A stretch of 64,000 nt of DNA from positions 2,821,063-2,885,062 of the forward strand of contig NOKP01000002.1 in the NCBI GenBank assembly GCA_002682825.1, read 5' to 3'. The translations under genes were made by a program, and so were the position numbers. Below the pieces are notes generated by a model. The model had not been told where the DNA came from. It was given only the letters and a program-made list of their open reading frames with translations, and ran no database searches. Origin of the DNA: Neonectria sp. B-13 (Eukaryota; Ascomycota; Sordariomycetes; Hypocreales; Nectriaceae). Of this stretch, positions 48,801 through 60,560 are shown in pieces. How positions within the stretch are numbered: the first letter of the stretch is position 1; every line of letters begins with the position of its first letter.

Positions 48801-49877
48801 GCTAGTTCGAGATACTCGAGCTCCAGCGCTTTTTCCAGCCGCCAGAGGCTCTCTTGCGGGCAATGACGCAAAATTCAGACTGCTTTTTCGGACAACAGGG
48901 CGAATGGGACTGGATCCATCAGAAGGAGATCGAGCGTCTCCAGGTGACGGTTCGTCAGGCTGAGTCTCGATCTGCTCCACCTCATTAATCGTCTCCGGTT
49001 CAACCTGGGCCCTGGCCGGGGAAGAAGGAGTGTGCCGAGATGCGGGGGGTGAGGTCACAGCATCGTCGGTTTCAAGAGGCTTCTCGACCTCGGCAGGAGA
49101 TGTGGTGACAGCCATTTTGTCATCAGCCAAGACTCGCGTCGTCTGGTCTTCTTTGGCGGTTCGAAAGGTATTATTGGGGGATTCAAAGGCGATCGTACGT
49201 GTTGGGCTCTTGGGGGGGATTGTAGTTGGTGCATGAAGCGTGGCATGGTCAACATGCAAGATATCATCCTCATCAACAAGGTGGACATCCATCGAGCCGA
49301 CATCCTGACTTCCGTAGTAGCCAGAGTCCTGAGTTGCTGTTTGGGTTTGAGGCTTTGGCGAGAATACATTGCGACGCGGAGAACTGGCCTTTACGGGGCT
49401 CGGCGATCCTGGTTCTAGTCGGGGAGTTTGGGTTTTGCCGAGTTGATGTGTGAATCGAGTCGCTGTGCTGGTAGGTGTCGCGCCGAAAACGTTGGAAAGA
49501 GGCTGTAAATCATTAGCACATGTTCATAATCCACGTCAACAGTAGGAGCTCACCACTCTGGGCTCACCAGGGTGCACTTTGCGCACGGTACGGGGAGTCT
49601 TTCCGCGAAGTTTGCCGGGTGTCTTGAAGGTCTCGGCGATGTTGCTACAACAAACACGTTAGTGGCTGCGATTCCGCAAGAGAGCACATGGGAACGCGTA
49701 CGTCTCGTTTTCGTTGAAGATGCTGGCCATATGCTCGTTAAGCCAGTCAAACTCGTTCCGGGCGGAGTAGGTGAACTCCTCAACCTCTGAGTCGGCGATC
49801 TGGAGTGCAGACGCGCGCTCCTCGGCGACCCAGGCCGTGGAACCAACTTGAAGGCGCGGTCCTCGCATGGCTGCCAT
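45822..49877 (-). CDS. Inner centromere protein (INCENP/Sli15-like)
   Basis: Scaffold of the chromosomal passenger complex, which binds and activates Aurora B (Ipl1/Ark1) at centromeres and the spindle midzone. Predicted 1,298 aa from four exons: 49877-49702, 49644-49554, 49502-46500 and 46448-45822 (introns 51-57 nt). The N-terminus has EFDWLNEHMASIFNENE, the INCENP N-terminal helix that contacts Survivin/Borealin homologues. The centre is disordered and Ser/Pro-rich, then highly charged (about residues 600-900, with EKEEKRREKEATHMAEQMDKLEK-like blocks), compatible with the single-alpha-helix microtubule-binding region. The C-terminal IN-box is clear: VAAWVDSPDLRRALMRQE and SKSKDKFHKFRARTSSANWS. 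Divergent from SMC2. Confidence 0.88.
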
Positions 49878-50314
49878 TGTGCTGGATTCGATGGGGGTGA
49901 CGCGGTCGAAGAAGGGGCTGAATTCGACTATGGTCGTCTCTTGGAGATCATAAAATCATCGGGGTTGTGTATCGGAGTGCAATCGTCGTACTTGAAGAGC
50001 TTCGAAGTTCAGCGGATTTGTTTGATAACATAGAGAGCTTGGGGTAGGACGGACGGTCCCATTCCAAGTCGCAATGTTTTGATTCTGTCCCAATAAGGGT
50101 TAGCGCTGGTCCAAGTGGGACATGCCCTAGAATCGCGTCCTCCACCCCACACGTGATGATGTCAGCAGGCACGTGCTGATAAGGAGGTGGCTTATCGGCG
50201 AACTGTCCCGCCATTTGTTTACTTTCGAGTCGCGTCGTCCCCAGCAGGTGGTGCACAGCGACGAAACAAAGCATTAGTACAGTACTCCACCGTTGACATC
50301 CGGCTTCGACCAAA
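49878..50314. promoter_or_regulatory. Divergent promoter INCENP / SMC2
   Basis: The 437 bp carry two CACGTG boxes at 50150-50155 and 50170-50175 (20 bp apart, two helical turns). They are followed by an inverted GATA pair, GATAAG at 50178-50183 and CTTATC at 50191-50196. All lie 120-165 bp upstream of the SMC2 start. Confidence 0.6.
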
Positions 50315-53300
50315 ATGAGGGTCATTGAAGTGATTATCGACGTAAGATATGACCCTGTGGAGCTTCCGTGATGGCCGTCTGACTGTTTTCTAGGGCTTCA
50401 AGTCGTACGCCGTGCGTACGGTGATTTCAGGATGGTAAATAAGCACTGAAGAAGGGGGGTTACTGTCGCTAACCATGTCCAGGGACGAGAGCTTCAACTC
50501 CATCACTGGCCTCAATGGCAGTGGGAAATCAAACATCCTGGATGCCATCTGCTTTGTCCTGGGCATCACCAACATGTCCACGGTTCGAGCGCAAAACCTC
50601 CAGGTCAGTCTCCAGGAGCCAAACCCCTCCCCTGCAACCAACTGACATCTCTATCCTAGGATTTGATCTACAAGCGTGGCCAGGCTGGCGTCACCAAAGC
50701 GAGTGTCACGATCGTCTTCGACAACAGAGATACGAAGAAGTCACCGATCGGTTTCGAGGAGTATGCAACGATCAGCGTAACTCGTCAAATTGTTCTCGGG
50801 GGCACCTCGAAGTACCTCATCAATGGACACCGGGCCCAACAACAAACAGTCCAGAATCTGTTCCAGTCGGTTCAGCTGAACATCAACAACCCGAACTTCC
50901 TTATCATGCAGGGTCGCATCACCAAGGTCCTAAACATGAAGGCGGTTGAGATTCTGGCCATGATTGAGGAGGCTGCGGGGACGAGAATGTTTGAGGACCG
51001 ACGAGACAAGGCACTGAAAACCATGGCCAAGAAGGAGATGAAGTTGGTGGAACTCCGCGAGCTGCTCAAGGATGAGATTGAGCCCAAGCTCGAAAAACTA
51101 CGGACCGAAAAGCGAGCATTCCTCGACTTCCAGCAGACTCAAAATGACCTCGAGCGGCTCACAAGAGTCGTGGTTGCATACGACTACGTCCGATCTCAGG
51201 AGAAGTTGACGCAGTCCGCTGCAGACCTCGAAGGCAAGAAACAAAGACGGCGAGACTTGGAAGAGTCTGCAGCACGGCTAAAGAGCGAGATTTCCAACCT
51301 AGAGGAAGACGTTACGAAGGTCCGAACCCAGCGGGACAAGGAACTCAGGAAAGGAGGGAAAGCACAGGCGCTGGAAGAGTCCGTAAAGAAACATACCAAT
51401 GAGCTGGTGAGGCTCGCGACTGTATTGGATTTAAAGAATTCAAGTCTGGCGGAAGAGAAGGAGAAGAAGATGGCAGTCGAAAAGAGCGTAACCGAATCCG
51501 AGGCGATACTCAAGGACAAGACAACGGCATTCGAGAATGCCAAGGCCAAATTCGATACGGCAAAGGCTGATCTCGAACAGCAAAACAAAGACGCCGAAGC
51601 TAAGGAAGAGCTGCTCCAAACTCTGCAAACGGGTGTGGCATCAAAGGATGGCCAAGAAAATGGTTACCAAGGACAACTTCAGGACGCCAAAGCCCGCGCC
51701 ACCACAGCTGCGACGGAACAAGAACAAGCAAAGATCAAGATTTCCCATTTGGAGAAACGGGTTAAAGAGGAGGAGCCTCGGGCCAAAAAAGCAAAGGAAC
51801 AAAATGCCGACCTACTACGTGACCTCGATGGCCTGAAGGTGCAAGCTCAAAGGTTGGAAAAGGAGCTCGGTCGGCTTGGGTTTGAACCAGGTCAAGAGGA
51901 GGAGATGTACAAGCAAGAATCAACTCTGCAGCAAACTGTTCGGAACCTCAGGCAGGAATCTGACAAGCTCAAGCGACAAGTTGCGAACATCGACTTCAAC
52001 TATGCTGATCCCGTCCCCAACTTTGATCGATCCAAGGTCAAAGGTTTGGTTGCTCAGCTCTTTACGTTGGATAAGGAGCATACCCAAGCTGGTACCGCGT
52101 TGGAGATCTGCGCTGGTGGTCGCCTCTACAATGTTGTCGTTGACACAGAAGTCACCGGTACTCAGCTGCTTCAACGGGGGAAGCTCAGGAAGCGAGTCAC
52201 AATCATCCCTCTCAACAAGATTGCTGCCTTCAAAGCTGCGGCTCAAACCGTTGCCACGGCTCAGAAGATTGCACCAGGCAAGGTCGACCTTGCCCTATCC
52301 CTGGTTGGATATGATGAAGAGGTCTCTGCCGCCATGGAGTACGTGTTTGGCAACACCCTAGTGTGCGCTGATGCCGAAACTGCCAAGAAAGTCACGTTTG
52401 ATCCCAATGTTCGGATGAGGAGTATAACCCTCGAGGGCGATGCCTATGACCCATCTGGCACGTTGTCTGGTGGCAGCTCACCAAACTCCAGCGGCGTTTT
52501 AGTGACTCTTCAGAAACTCAACAGCCTCACTCGACAATTGAGCGAAGCTGAGTACTCTCTGAAGGAGCTTCAGACGAGAATATCCAAAGAGAAGTCCAAG
52601 CTTGATCAAGCCCGTCGGATCAAGCAAGATTTAGACCTGAAGAGCCACGAGATTAAGCTCGCCGAGGAACAAATCGGCGGCAACTCTTCATCCTCCATCA
52701 TCCAGGAGGTCGAGAGCATGAAGTCAACTATCATTGAGCTAAAGGAGAGCATCTCCGAGGCCAAAGTGCGTCAGACCAAGGCCTCCGCCGATATCAAGAG
52801 TATCGAAAAGGACATGAATGACTTCGACAACAACAAAGATGCCAAGTTGGTAGAGCTACAGAAGTCTCTCGACAAACTCCGGGCTGGTCTTGGCAAAAAC
52901 GCTGCCGCCGTCAAAACAATTCAGAAGGAGCTCCAGGGTGCTCAGCTCGACGCCGAGCAAGCTGGGGTGGATCTTTCTGCAGCCCGTGAGCAGCTTCAGG
53001 AAGTGGAGGTCGGAATTAAGGGGCAGCAGCAGGACATCGAGGATCTCGTTAAGCAACAGGCCAAGCTTACTGAGACGCACGACACTGTACAGGCTGAGCT
53101 TGATGACGAGCGTGCAAAGCTACATCTCTTCGATGATGAGCTACGGGCTTTGGAGGATGCCACCCGCTCCAAGAATGCGCGAATCGCCGAAGAAGGCCTC
53201 GAGATGCAGAAACTCGGTCATATCGTGGACAAGTTCCACAAGGAGCAACAGGGCGCCGCTGAGAATGTCACCAAACTGGAGAAGAAGTACGAATGGATCC

Positions 53301-54081
53301 AAGATGAGAAAGACAACTTCGGCCGGAGCGGCACGCCTTACGATTTCCGGGGTCAAAATATCGGCGAGTCCAAGGCAACCCTCCATAATCTGACGGAGCG
53401 TTTCCAGGGGATGAAGAAGAAAATCAACCCCAAGGTTATGAACATGATTGACAGTGTTGAAAAGAAGGAGGTCTCGCTCAAGCATATGATCAAGACGGTC
53501 ATTCGCGACAAGCGAAAGATTGAGGAGACGATTGTCAGCCTAGATGACTACAAGAAGAAGGCTTTGTATGAGACATGGGAGAAGGTCAACGGCGACTTTG
53601 GTCAGATCTTCTCAGAACTTCTCCCAGGTGGTAGCTTTGCGAAGCTAGATCCCCCAGAGAACAAGACCATCAACGAAGGCCTCGAGGTCAAGGTCTGTTT
53701 GGGTAAGGTATGGAAACAGAGCTTGACCGAGTTGAGCGGTGGTCAGAGGTAAGAAGACTTTACCAGAAGGTTCTCGGTATGAAGGAAGACGCATGCTAAC
53801 CACACGGTATCTACAGGTCACTCGTCGCATTGTCGCTCATAATGGCGTTGCTTCAATTCAAGCCTGCGCCCATGTACATTCTCGACGAGGTTGATGCTGC
53901 ACTTGATCTGTCGCACACGCAAAATATCGGCCGTCTCATCAAGACAAGGTTCAAGGGCTCGCAGTTCATCGTTGTCAGTCTCAAGGATGGCATGTTCCAG
54001 AACGCAAACCGCATCTTCCGGACACGGTTCAGCGAGGGTACCAGTATGGTACAAGCCCTGACGCCAGCGGATCTGAGATGA
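50315..54081 (+). CDS. SMC2: Condensin subunit SMC2
   Basis: Core ATPase of condensin, pairs with SMC4 to compact mitotic chromosomes. 1,180 aa, the usual length, from exons 50315-50341, 50394-50434, 50483-50603, 50660-53748 and 53817-54081. The first exon encodes only nine residues (MRVIEVIID). Walker A is GLNGSGKSN (spanning exon 3), the Q-loop region is [15 protein letters not shown], and long coiled coils flank a hinge (about residues 510-660, [11 protein letters not shown] to GGSSPNSSG). The ABC signature is TELSGGQR, split by the last intron, and Walker B is [33 protein letters not shown] is diagnostic for SMC2 over SMC4. Convergent with the MOSC gene, 229 bp apart. Confidence 0.97.
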
Positions 54082-54310
54082 TCTCACAGGGTTGCTCGGC
54101 GTCTGCATGAGGTAATGACGGAATATATGGGCGTCTTTGTACGTGAGGCGTGGGTTAGGGCATGGGAGGGCAGCGTTGGTGGTTTGATAAGATACCGATC
54201 GATGTAATGAGGACACGGATATATGAGGTTTTTGTTTTGAATGAATGGAACTGTTAATACATTTTACACGCCCACCCCTGACCCCTTGTAATACTAGTTC
54301 ATGCATGCTA

Positions 54311-55912
54311 CTATTTGACGTGGCGATGCGAGCCGCGTTTCAAGACGTCTATCCTCATACCGACTTCAACGTAGGACTCGAGCTCCTCAGCCGTCATAGC
54401 ATCCGGGAACATAGGGCACAGCTGCATGCCCAGACATCCCATCTTGGGTGCTCCCTCGTCGACATCTCGGAACTTTCTGAGAGCGCGGTCCGGCTCGACC
54501 TTGTGACGGACACCCGTGTCGGGGTCGACGTTGGGCAGTTTGCACCTGGATCGGTCAGTCAGTTCGTGTTCGGGCCATTTAACTAGCGTGTGGATTCCCT
54601 TACCGAACGGTTCGGCATGCGACGTCGAACCCGCACTCGTCGTTAGTGGACGGGTGTTTGAGGTTAATGGCCTTCCACGTTTCTTCCTCGTATTGCTCGG
54701 CCCCGGAAACTGCTCGAGTTAGTCATTAAGGCTGAGGCAAAGGGGAGGAGTTGGGGGGCAGCGGCGCACTGATAATGTTGGCCCGGAATCGACGTGCGTC
54801 AAGTCCCTTCATGGTCTCGTCCTTGAGGAGCAAGGTATCGAGGGCCTGCATGCTGGTCAAGCTAAGCAAGTGGAGGGGATACTGTCGGGTTGTCAGCCGG
54901 ACGAAGTCTTTAGTAGGATTTGCAGATTATAGAAAGCACTTACAGCATCTTGGAAGTGAACAGCCGGCTGATAACCAAGCACGCTCGCTGGCTGCGCACT
55001 GCGGAAGACCTCTCTCTGCTTCGACGGGTCCATCCTGAACAAGCCGAGGCGATGTTTAACGCCCAGGTACTGGGATAGCTCCGGGGGTACTTCCGCGCCG
55101 ACATTGAGGGCAAATGCGATGTCCTTCCAGATCTTGACATTTGCAAACGTGTAGCCGCGGGCCTTGATCTCCTGGTTGTCGGGAAACGCGACGGGCAGCA
55201 TGAACTCCTTCTCCGGCTCGGCCTGGAGGCCACGACTCATCTTTGCCGTCACCCACTGCACCAGGCCTCGTGGGCCGCGGTCCATCCAGGGAAACCTCAC
55301 GACGAGGAACGCATCGTTGACGGTGCCCAGCTGCCTGCTCGTCTTTGCGGGATCCGGGACCCAGAGGTCAACCTTGACGTTGGCCAGAAGAGGCAGCTGC
55401 CTCAGGGTCAGAAACTCCCAGACTGACTTCGACTGCTGATCGCCGGAGGAGGCAGCGGCGCCGGGGGCGGGAGGAGTGCGCAGCTGGGCAAAGGTGTACA
55501 AGCGGTCATGCTCGAGTCCCGTGGGCAGGACCTTGCTGCGGGCCAGCTCGATGCCTCTGCACGACTTGACCGGGTAGACGTACAGGCTCTGGACCTTGGG
55601 CGAGCGGCCGGACTGGGCGCGGTGGACGGGCGACAGCTGGTCCCGGAGGTTGGTCCGCTTGGGCGGCAGGCCGACCCGGGAGTGGGTCTGCCGGAGGGCA
55701 TCGCTGCGCTCGACGGGGATGGGCGGGAAGAGGATAAAGATGGGGACGGTGAAGGCGACGAGGGTGACGACGAGGAGGACGAGCGAGACGGCGTCGAGCT
55801 GGTCCAGGAACTCAGGCAGCGTGGTTGTCAAGTCGCCGAGCCCTTGGACGAGGGCAGAGCCATGCACGGCGTCTGCGAGCTGGCTCTGCAGCCCGGCGCC
55901 GGGTTGGGACAT
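54311..55912 (-). CDS. MOSC-domain molybdenum cofactor protein, mARC-like
   Basis: Probable mitochondrial or ER-membrane amidoxime-reducing component, a Moco enzyme working with cytochrome b5 and its reductase on N-hydroxylated substrates. 473 aa from exons 55912-54944, 54881-54770, 54709-54604 and 54545-54311 (introns 58-62 nt). A single hydrophobic anchor VSLVLLVVTLVAFTVPIFIL lies near residues 43-62. The MOSC_N beta barrel starts at VQSLYVYPVKSCRGIEL, and the C-terminal MOSC domain has RRFRANIIISGAEQYEEETW and CRTVRCKLPNVDPDTG, whose Cys likely binds Mo. The frame is open upstream through a poly-Asn stretch but has no ATG there, so the start at 55912 is preferred. Confidence 0.9.
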
Positions 55913-58900
55913 GTGGATGCTGACGGTCTTGTCACGGCCACAAGCTTGCAGGTACAGGTATAGGTAGGTGTATGTGTAGTTGTTGTTGTTGTTGTTGTTG
56001 TCCGCTGGTGGCGAAAGCGGACGAGGAGAGATTGGCGATGCGGATACCTGGGTGGACGCCAAATCTCCGAATTCATGCGGGTTGTTGGTTGTTGGTTGTT
56101 GCTAGTTGCTAGCTGCTTGGGTTCCTGAAGCCAGATATGAAGCGAGGTGTTGTTAAACTTCGTCTGCACTCCGTAGTCTCGCCCTTTGTTGGGCTCGACG
56201 ACATGATAGGCCCACTTCTCAAACACCTGCCGCCTTCTGACGGTCTGAGCGCTGCAGGGCGCTGCCGCATAGACCGTTTGGGACTGGGGTTGTCTGTAAC
56301 TGGACCTCCTCCTGTCACAGTACTGCGACTATGTATATATGCACGGAGTCGGTACTCACGTACTGTAGGTGAAATCCCAGGGTGAGAGAGGAGCAGTACA
56401 GTACGTACAGTGCAGTAGTTCCAGGGCGAGGCGTGAGACCCACGATTGCATCTCGCTGCAACCCACGTACGCAATTACAGTAGACGGCATCGATCGAGCC
56501 AACTCTGCGTCATGGTGGAGATCGCCTGTGGATGATGTGAATGGTTCGCACGGGATTTTCCACTGTCAGGTCCAGGGTAGTAATTCCGTCACTCCGGAAG
56601 CATGCAGCCAGGATGGCCATCGGTGCGAAGCGTATCCACCACCCGTCGACTCCAGCTGCACAGTTGAGGCACGCGCCTGGGTCTCGGGCCCGCCGTGCTA
56701 TTTACGTGCTCGCGTCTGGTTGCGGGAGTTTTCGTGTAAGTGTGCAAGCATGTAAGGGTGAAATAGCATGCAAGTGCAGCTAAGTGTGCACACTGTGGCA
56801 ACTATGGTTGTGCCTGTCAGATCCGTGGCGCACCTGAGAGCACGCGATACCATGGTAGCTGGAACCAAGTGGGATTTCCGCCTCACACATCGATTCGTGC
56901 CTAGTTAGGAAAATGCGGCATCCGTACACGCAGCTAGTGCTGTACGTTTACTGTCACTTGTACGGAGTAGACTAATTACAACACAATCTCGATCGTCCGT
57001 CCCACCCCATCCAATCCCTCACCCCATCCTGCCGGTCTCAGTCCGAAAGCCTGAAGAGGAGAGGCCAACCCATCGAGGGCCCCCAGGGCAAGGTGGGAAA
57101 GGGACCAAAAGGCTTGGCTTCAGCGTCTGTCCCGTCTGCATGGGACCACCAACGAGCTCTGAGGCCTCTGATAGGCAGAAATTTACGAGCCAACAGGTCT
57201 CCAAAGGCGGTCAACTTTGTCCCTCGTAGCTGATCTGGCGTGGCTTATTACAGGGTTAGAGGACGTCGTCTCATCCCGTTTTGATATGTTTGTTGGGAGC
57301 AGGTGTCACCTCAGCTGAACTGGGGTAGCGTCTTTTGGGGGACGCAGAAGAAAAAAGAAGGAAACCAACGCTGCTCTGGGAACGCATTGGCGCTTTTCTC
57401 TATCATAATATCGTCATGATAGTCATCTAGTTACGTCTTTCTACCTAGAATCATTCCGAACGAATTGCCCCGGTAAAGCGAAGTCTCGCCGGGGAATGGA
57501 CGTTCAATCTTGGGCACAATGGCCGCAATGTCAGGGCCCTAAAATGATCTTCCCGCTCCGAACAGCTACAGGCCAGGACCTGGAGACTATCGTCGTCCCA
57601 CGTTCCTGGGCTCCTAGTCCTAGCTGATCTGCCCAAACCCGAAATCGAAAGTGCAGACCTCTAGAGTAAAGGTAGGAACGAGGGCGGAAATGTCGGGACG
57701 AATCCCCGCAAAGCCGCTCGTTCTGCCCTTTCTCAGCTCTGTGCACTTGTGCAGTGACGAGAGGCAGGGAGGTGAACCCGCACTGATCGCCCCGAGCCCG
57801 CCGAGGGGAACCATCCGCACCACCATTTCCGGTTCCCGTCATGTTTCCGTTGACTGACTCGTGGAACACTAGGAACCGGGGGAATATTGTGGTGCATGAC
57901 GGGATATAGGTCCCGATGCGGCGGCGAACTGACATGGATGGTGAGAAATTGGGGGTAGAGGCAGGGAAGACCTCTTCAAGCGTCGATATTAGTATGCAGA
58001 GTCCAAGCATGGATGAAGTACGAAGTACGAGGTACTGGTCTGTCTTCGAACGTCGTATGCTGGGGCCTGCAGGGCGTTGAATCTCGCAAGTGTACTGGTT
58101 CATGCTGGCAATGACCAGGCGGAGTTTGGACGGCCCAAGAATAGGTCATCCACCGCTGGCATACGGACGCACTGAACGGCTGAGACAGAAATGAGTAGCT
58201 AGTCCTTCAGGATCGAGTATCGAGCATCGGCGATGGACTTGGATGATGGGCGCGGCGGCGACGGGCAGGGCTTGCAATCCCCCCGCTCGCGCGGAATGGC
58301 TGTTGGCGTGAGCCGTCGCCCCTCACCCGCTCTGGGATACTGGGTTGACTGAACTGGGCCGTCCACACACACACGCATGTGTTATGACACACGCGCGCCC
58401 CCCGTCTGCAGGGCCCGAGGGCGGCTGGACAGCAAGAGACGGCGACGATGAGGCTAAGACTCATTCCTAGTCAACCAGTCAACCAGTCTCTCCTTTGCAG
58501 GACCTGGGTTGAGGAGCCCTAGGTGGTGCGGGCGGGCTGCCGCAAGTCAGCCTGCAGGGCAGATCCTGGGAAATTGGAGGAACGAGGCAAGACGGACAAG
58601 AACATGAGAAAGCTCGGCGGCCTCGCACTTGTGACTTGTCCAACGTCCGCCCGCGGGGCCGTCAGCGGGATAGTATGTCCCCTCCTTCGACCTCCGCGAA
58701 CTTGAAGCCACAAGTTGCCGTCTCATCCAATGGGTACCGAAGTTCATCGCGGCACGTCACCGAAAGGAGCTATCCAAACAACAAATGCTCGCGACTGCGC
58801 TACGTTATCGACATCGGCAGTCAGTTAGGGCCCGGTCCGGCAACCGGACGGGCAAAGAAATTGACCAGGAGGAACTAAGAGCGCGGGAGTGGGGCCGCCA

Positions 58901-59264
58901 TCGGAGATGATCATCTGTTTGTCGAGACCGATATGTGTAGTGCTATGCTAGGAAAGCAGGGTAATCAGCATGCGGGTAAGTGAGCGATGAGCAGTAGCAG
59001 CAGTTCGTACATTGGATACGGACCTGAAGGCAATAATGCGAGACGTAAGGATGGGCTAGGTCGAGTGTGTGTGACCAGGGTTGGAGGGATATCCATCAAG
59101 GATGCACACCCGCAGACTCGGTGGAGGGAGATGCCAGTTCCACCCTGTCTGTGTCTTGGCCGTTCGGGGGAGGTACAGTAGGTCATCGAGACCCGCCATG
59201 GAGGATTCGAAGAGCCCACACCCCCAAAAGGATCCAGAAAGTGGTTGAAAAGAAAGACTGCAAA

Positions 59265-59312
59265 TGGCCATGGCCATGGCCGTTGCCGTTGCCGTTGCCG
59301 TTGCCGCCGTGG
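59265..59312. repeat. (ATGGCC)3-(GTTGCC)4 hexamer repeat
   Basis: Three ATGGCC-like and four GTTGCC hexamers in tandem in non-coding DNA. Confidence 0.85.
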
Positions 59313-60275
59313 CCGGGAACCCAGGACACCCCTCCCCGGGAATGGTGGTATTTCGCCCAGGATTCGCAAGGCTGGGGTTGCAAGCCCGCCTAAGAATAAA
59401 CGCCTTGGTTTGACAACCTACTCTGGTTGGCAGGCAAGTGCGACTTCTGTGTTTCGTAGGGGGCGTTCTTTCGCTTTCTCTTAAGTATTTCGGGGCCTTC
59501 CTGGTTTCCATGTCGCGGTAGTTCGTAAGCAGGCGATTTCTATACGAAGTACTTCGCACGAATACGCGGACCTACTTAGTACTAGGCACTTGTGTTCGCC
59601 GGCCGCGGCTCCTGGCACCCTCAGTGACCTCTCCCGTATGCCGTTCTCCACTGGGTTCATTGAAGTGATCATCCATGGTAGATGGAGCTCACCCGAGTCC
59701 GCCGAGCCCACCCTCCACACTTACGGCTCAAGCAGACAGAAGGCTTCTAGACCGTAGACCCCAGCTAGATCCCTGAGCCCCCGAGAGCTGGGTTGATGCC
59801 AAGACGACCGTCAGATTTCCATTTCCAGCCAGGGACTGGAGTCGTCCCTCCCCATCCTGGCACTCGGCTGCCAAGCTGCTTCGGCCTGCTCTAGTGGGCT
59901 GTGGCAGGCCGTACCTCGTTCTGGCTGGCCAGGGCGCTTGTCGGTCCCCACGCCCGGGTCCTGGGTAGACGCCGGCGCCTCTCTTAGCACCGCTCTAAGG
60001 CTCGTTGGATGGCGTCTTGCTTCGAAGTGGCCTGACACGTCTTGGCTGTAAATCGAGCTCGTTGAGTGCCGGGGGTTGGAGGGGAAGGGACCGCGCGATG
60101 CCGTTCTCTCCCTGGTCTTGGCTTGAATGCGTTACAGAGCACACGGGCAGTAGCCGGTCGCGGCAAAGTCTGGGTTTGGAGAATTTGAGAAGGAGTGTGT
60201 TGCTGGGGGCACGACCAATTTTTGCTAATGGCACAAACAGAAATGCCTCCCTAAAGCCTAAGCCCAACACCGCGC

Positions 60276-60560
60276 CCTAAATATTTAGAAGAAAAATCTA
60301 TAAAAATCTAGACCTATAGCTTTATAGCCAATTCAAGCCATATATTTATTTAAGTATTTTATTCCACAAAGGCTAAGCTTTAAATGACTTTATAGTAAAA
60401 ATAAAGATATCTATGCTACGTACCTTAACTGCCCATTTAGCGAGCGGGGGCCTAGACTGAAATGTGGCTGTAGTAGGGGCGGGCATGCATACTATAGTCT
60501 AGGCACTTACATTACCATGTAAAATAGCTGCTAGGCTATGTAGCTTTTGTTCATGCCCAG
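60276..60560. repeat. AT-rich, RIP-like island (possible transposon relic)
   Basis: An abrupt compositional shift from GC-rich flanks to DNA dense in TA dinucleotides (runs such as CTATAAAAATCTAG and TTTATTTAAGTATTTTATT). This is the pattern left by repeat-induced point mutation, which turns CpA into TpA. No terminal repeats or coding remnants can be identified, so the parent element is unknown. Confidence 0.5.

Noticed and set aside
55913..56062. N-terminal extension of the MOSC protein with a poly-Asn tract
   Set aside because: No ATG in the extension; the GTT repeat is most likely in the 5' UTR.
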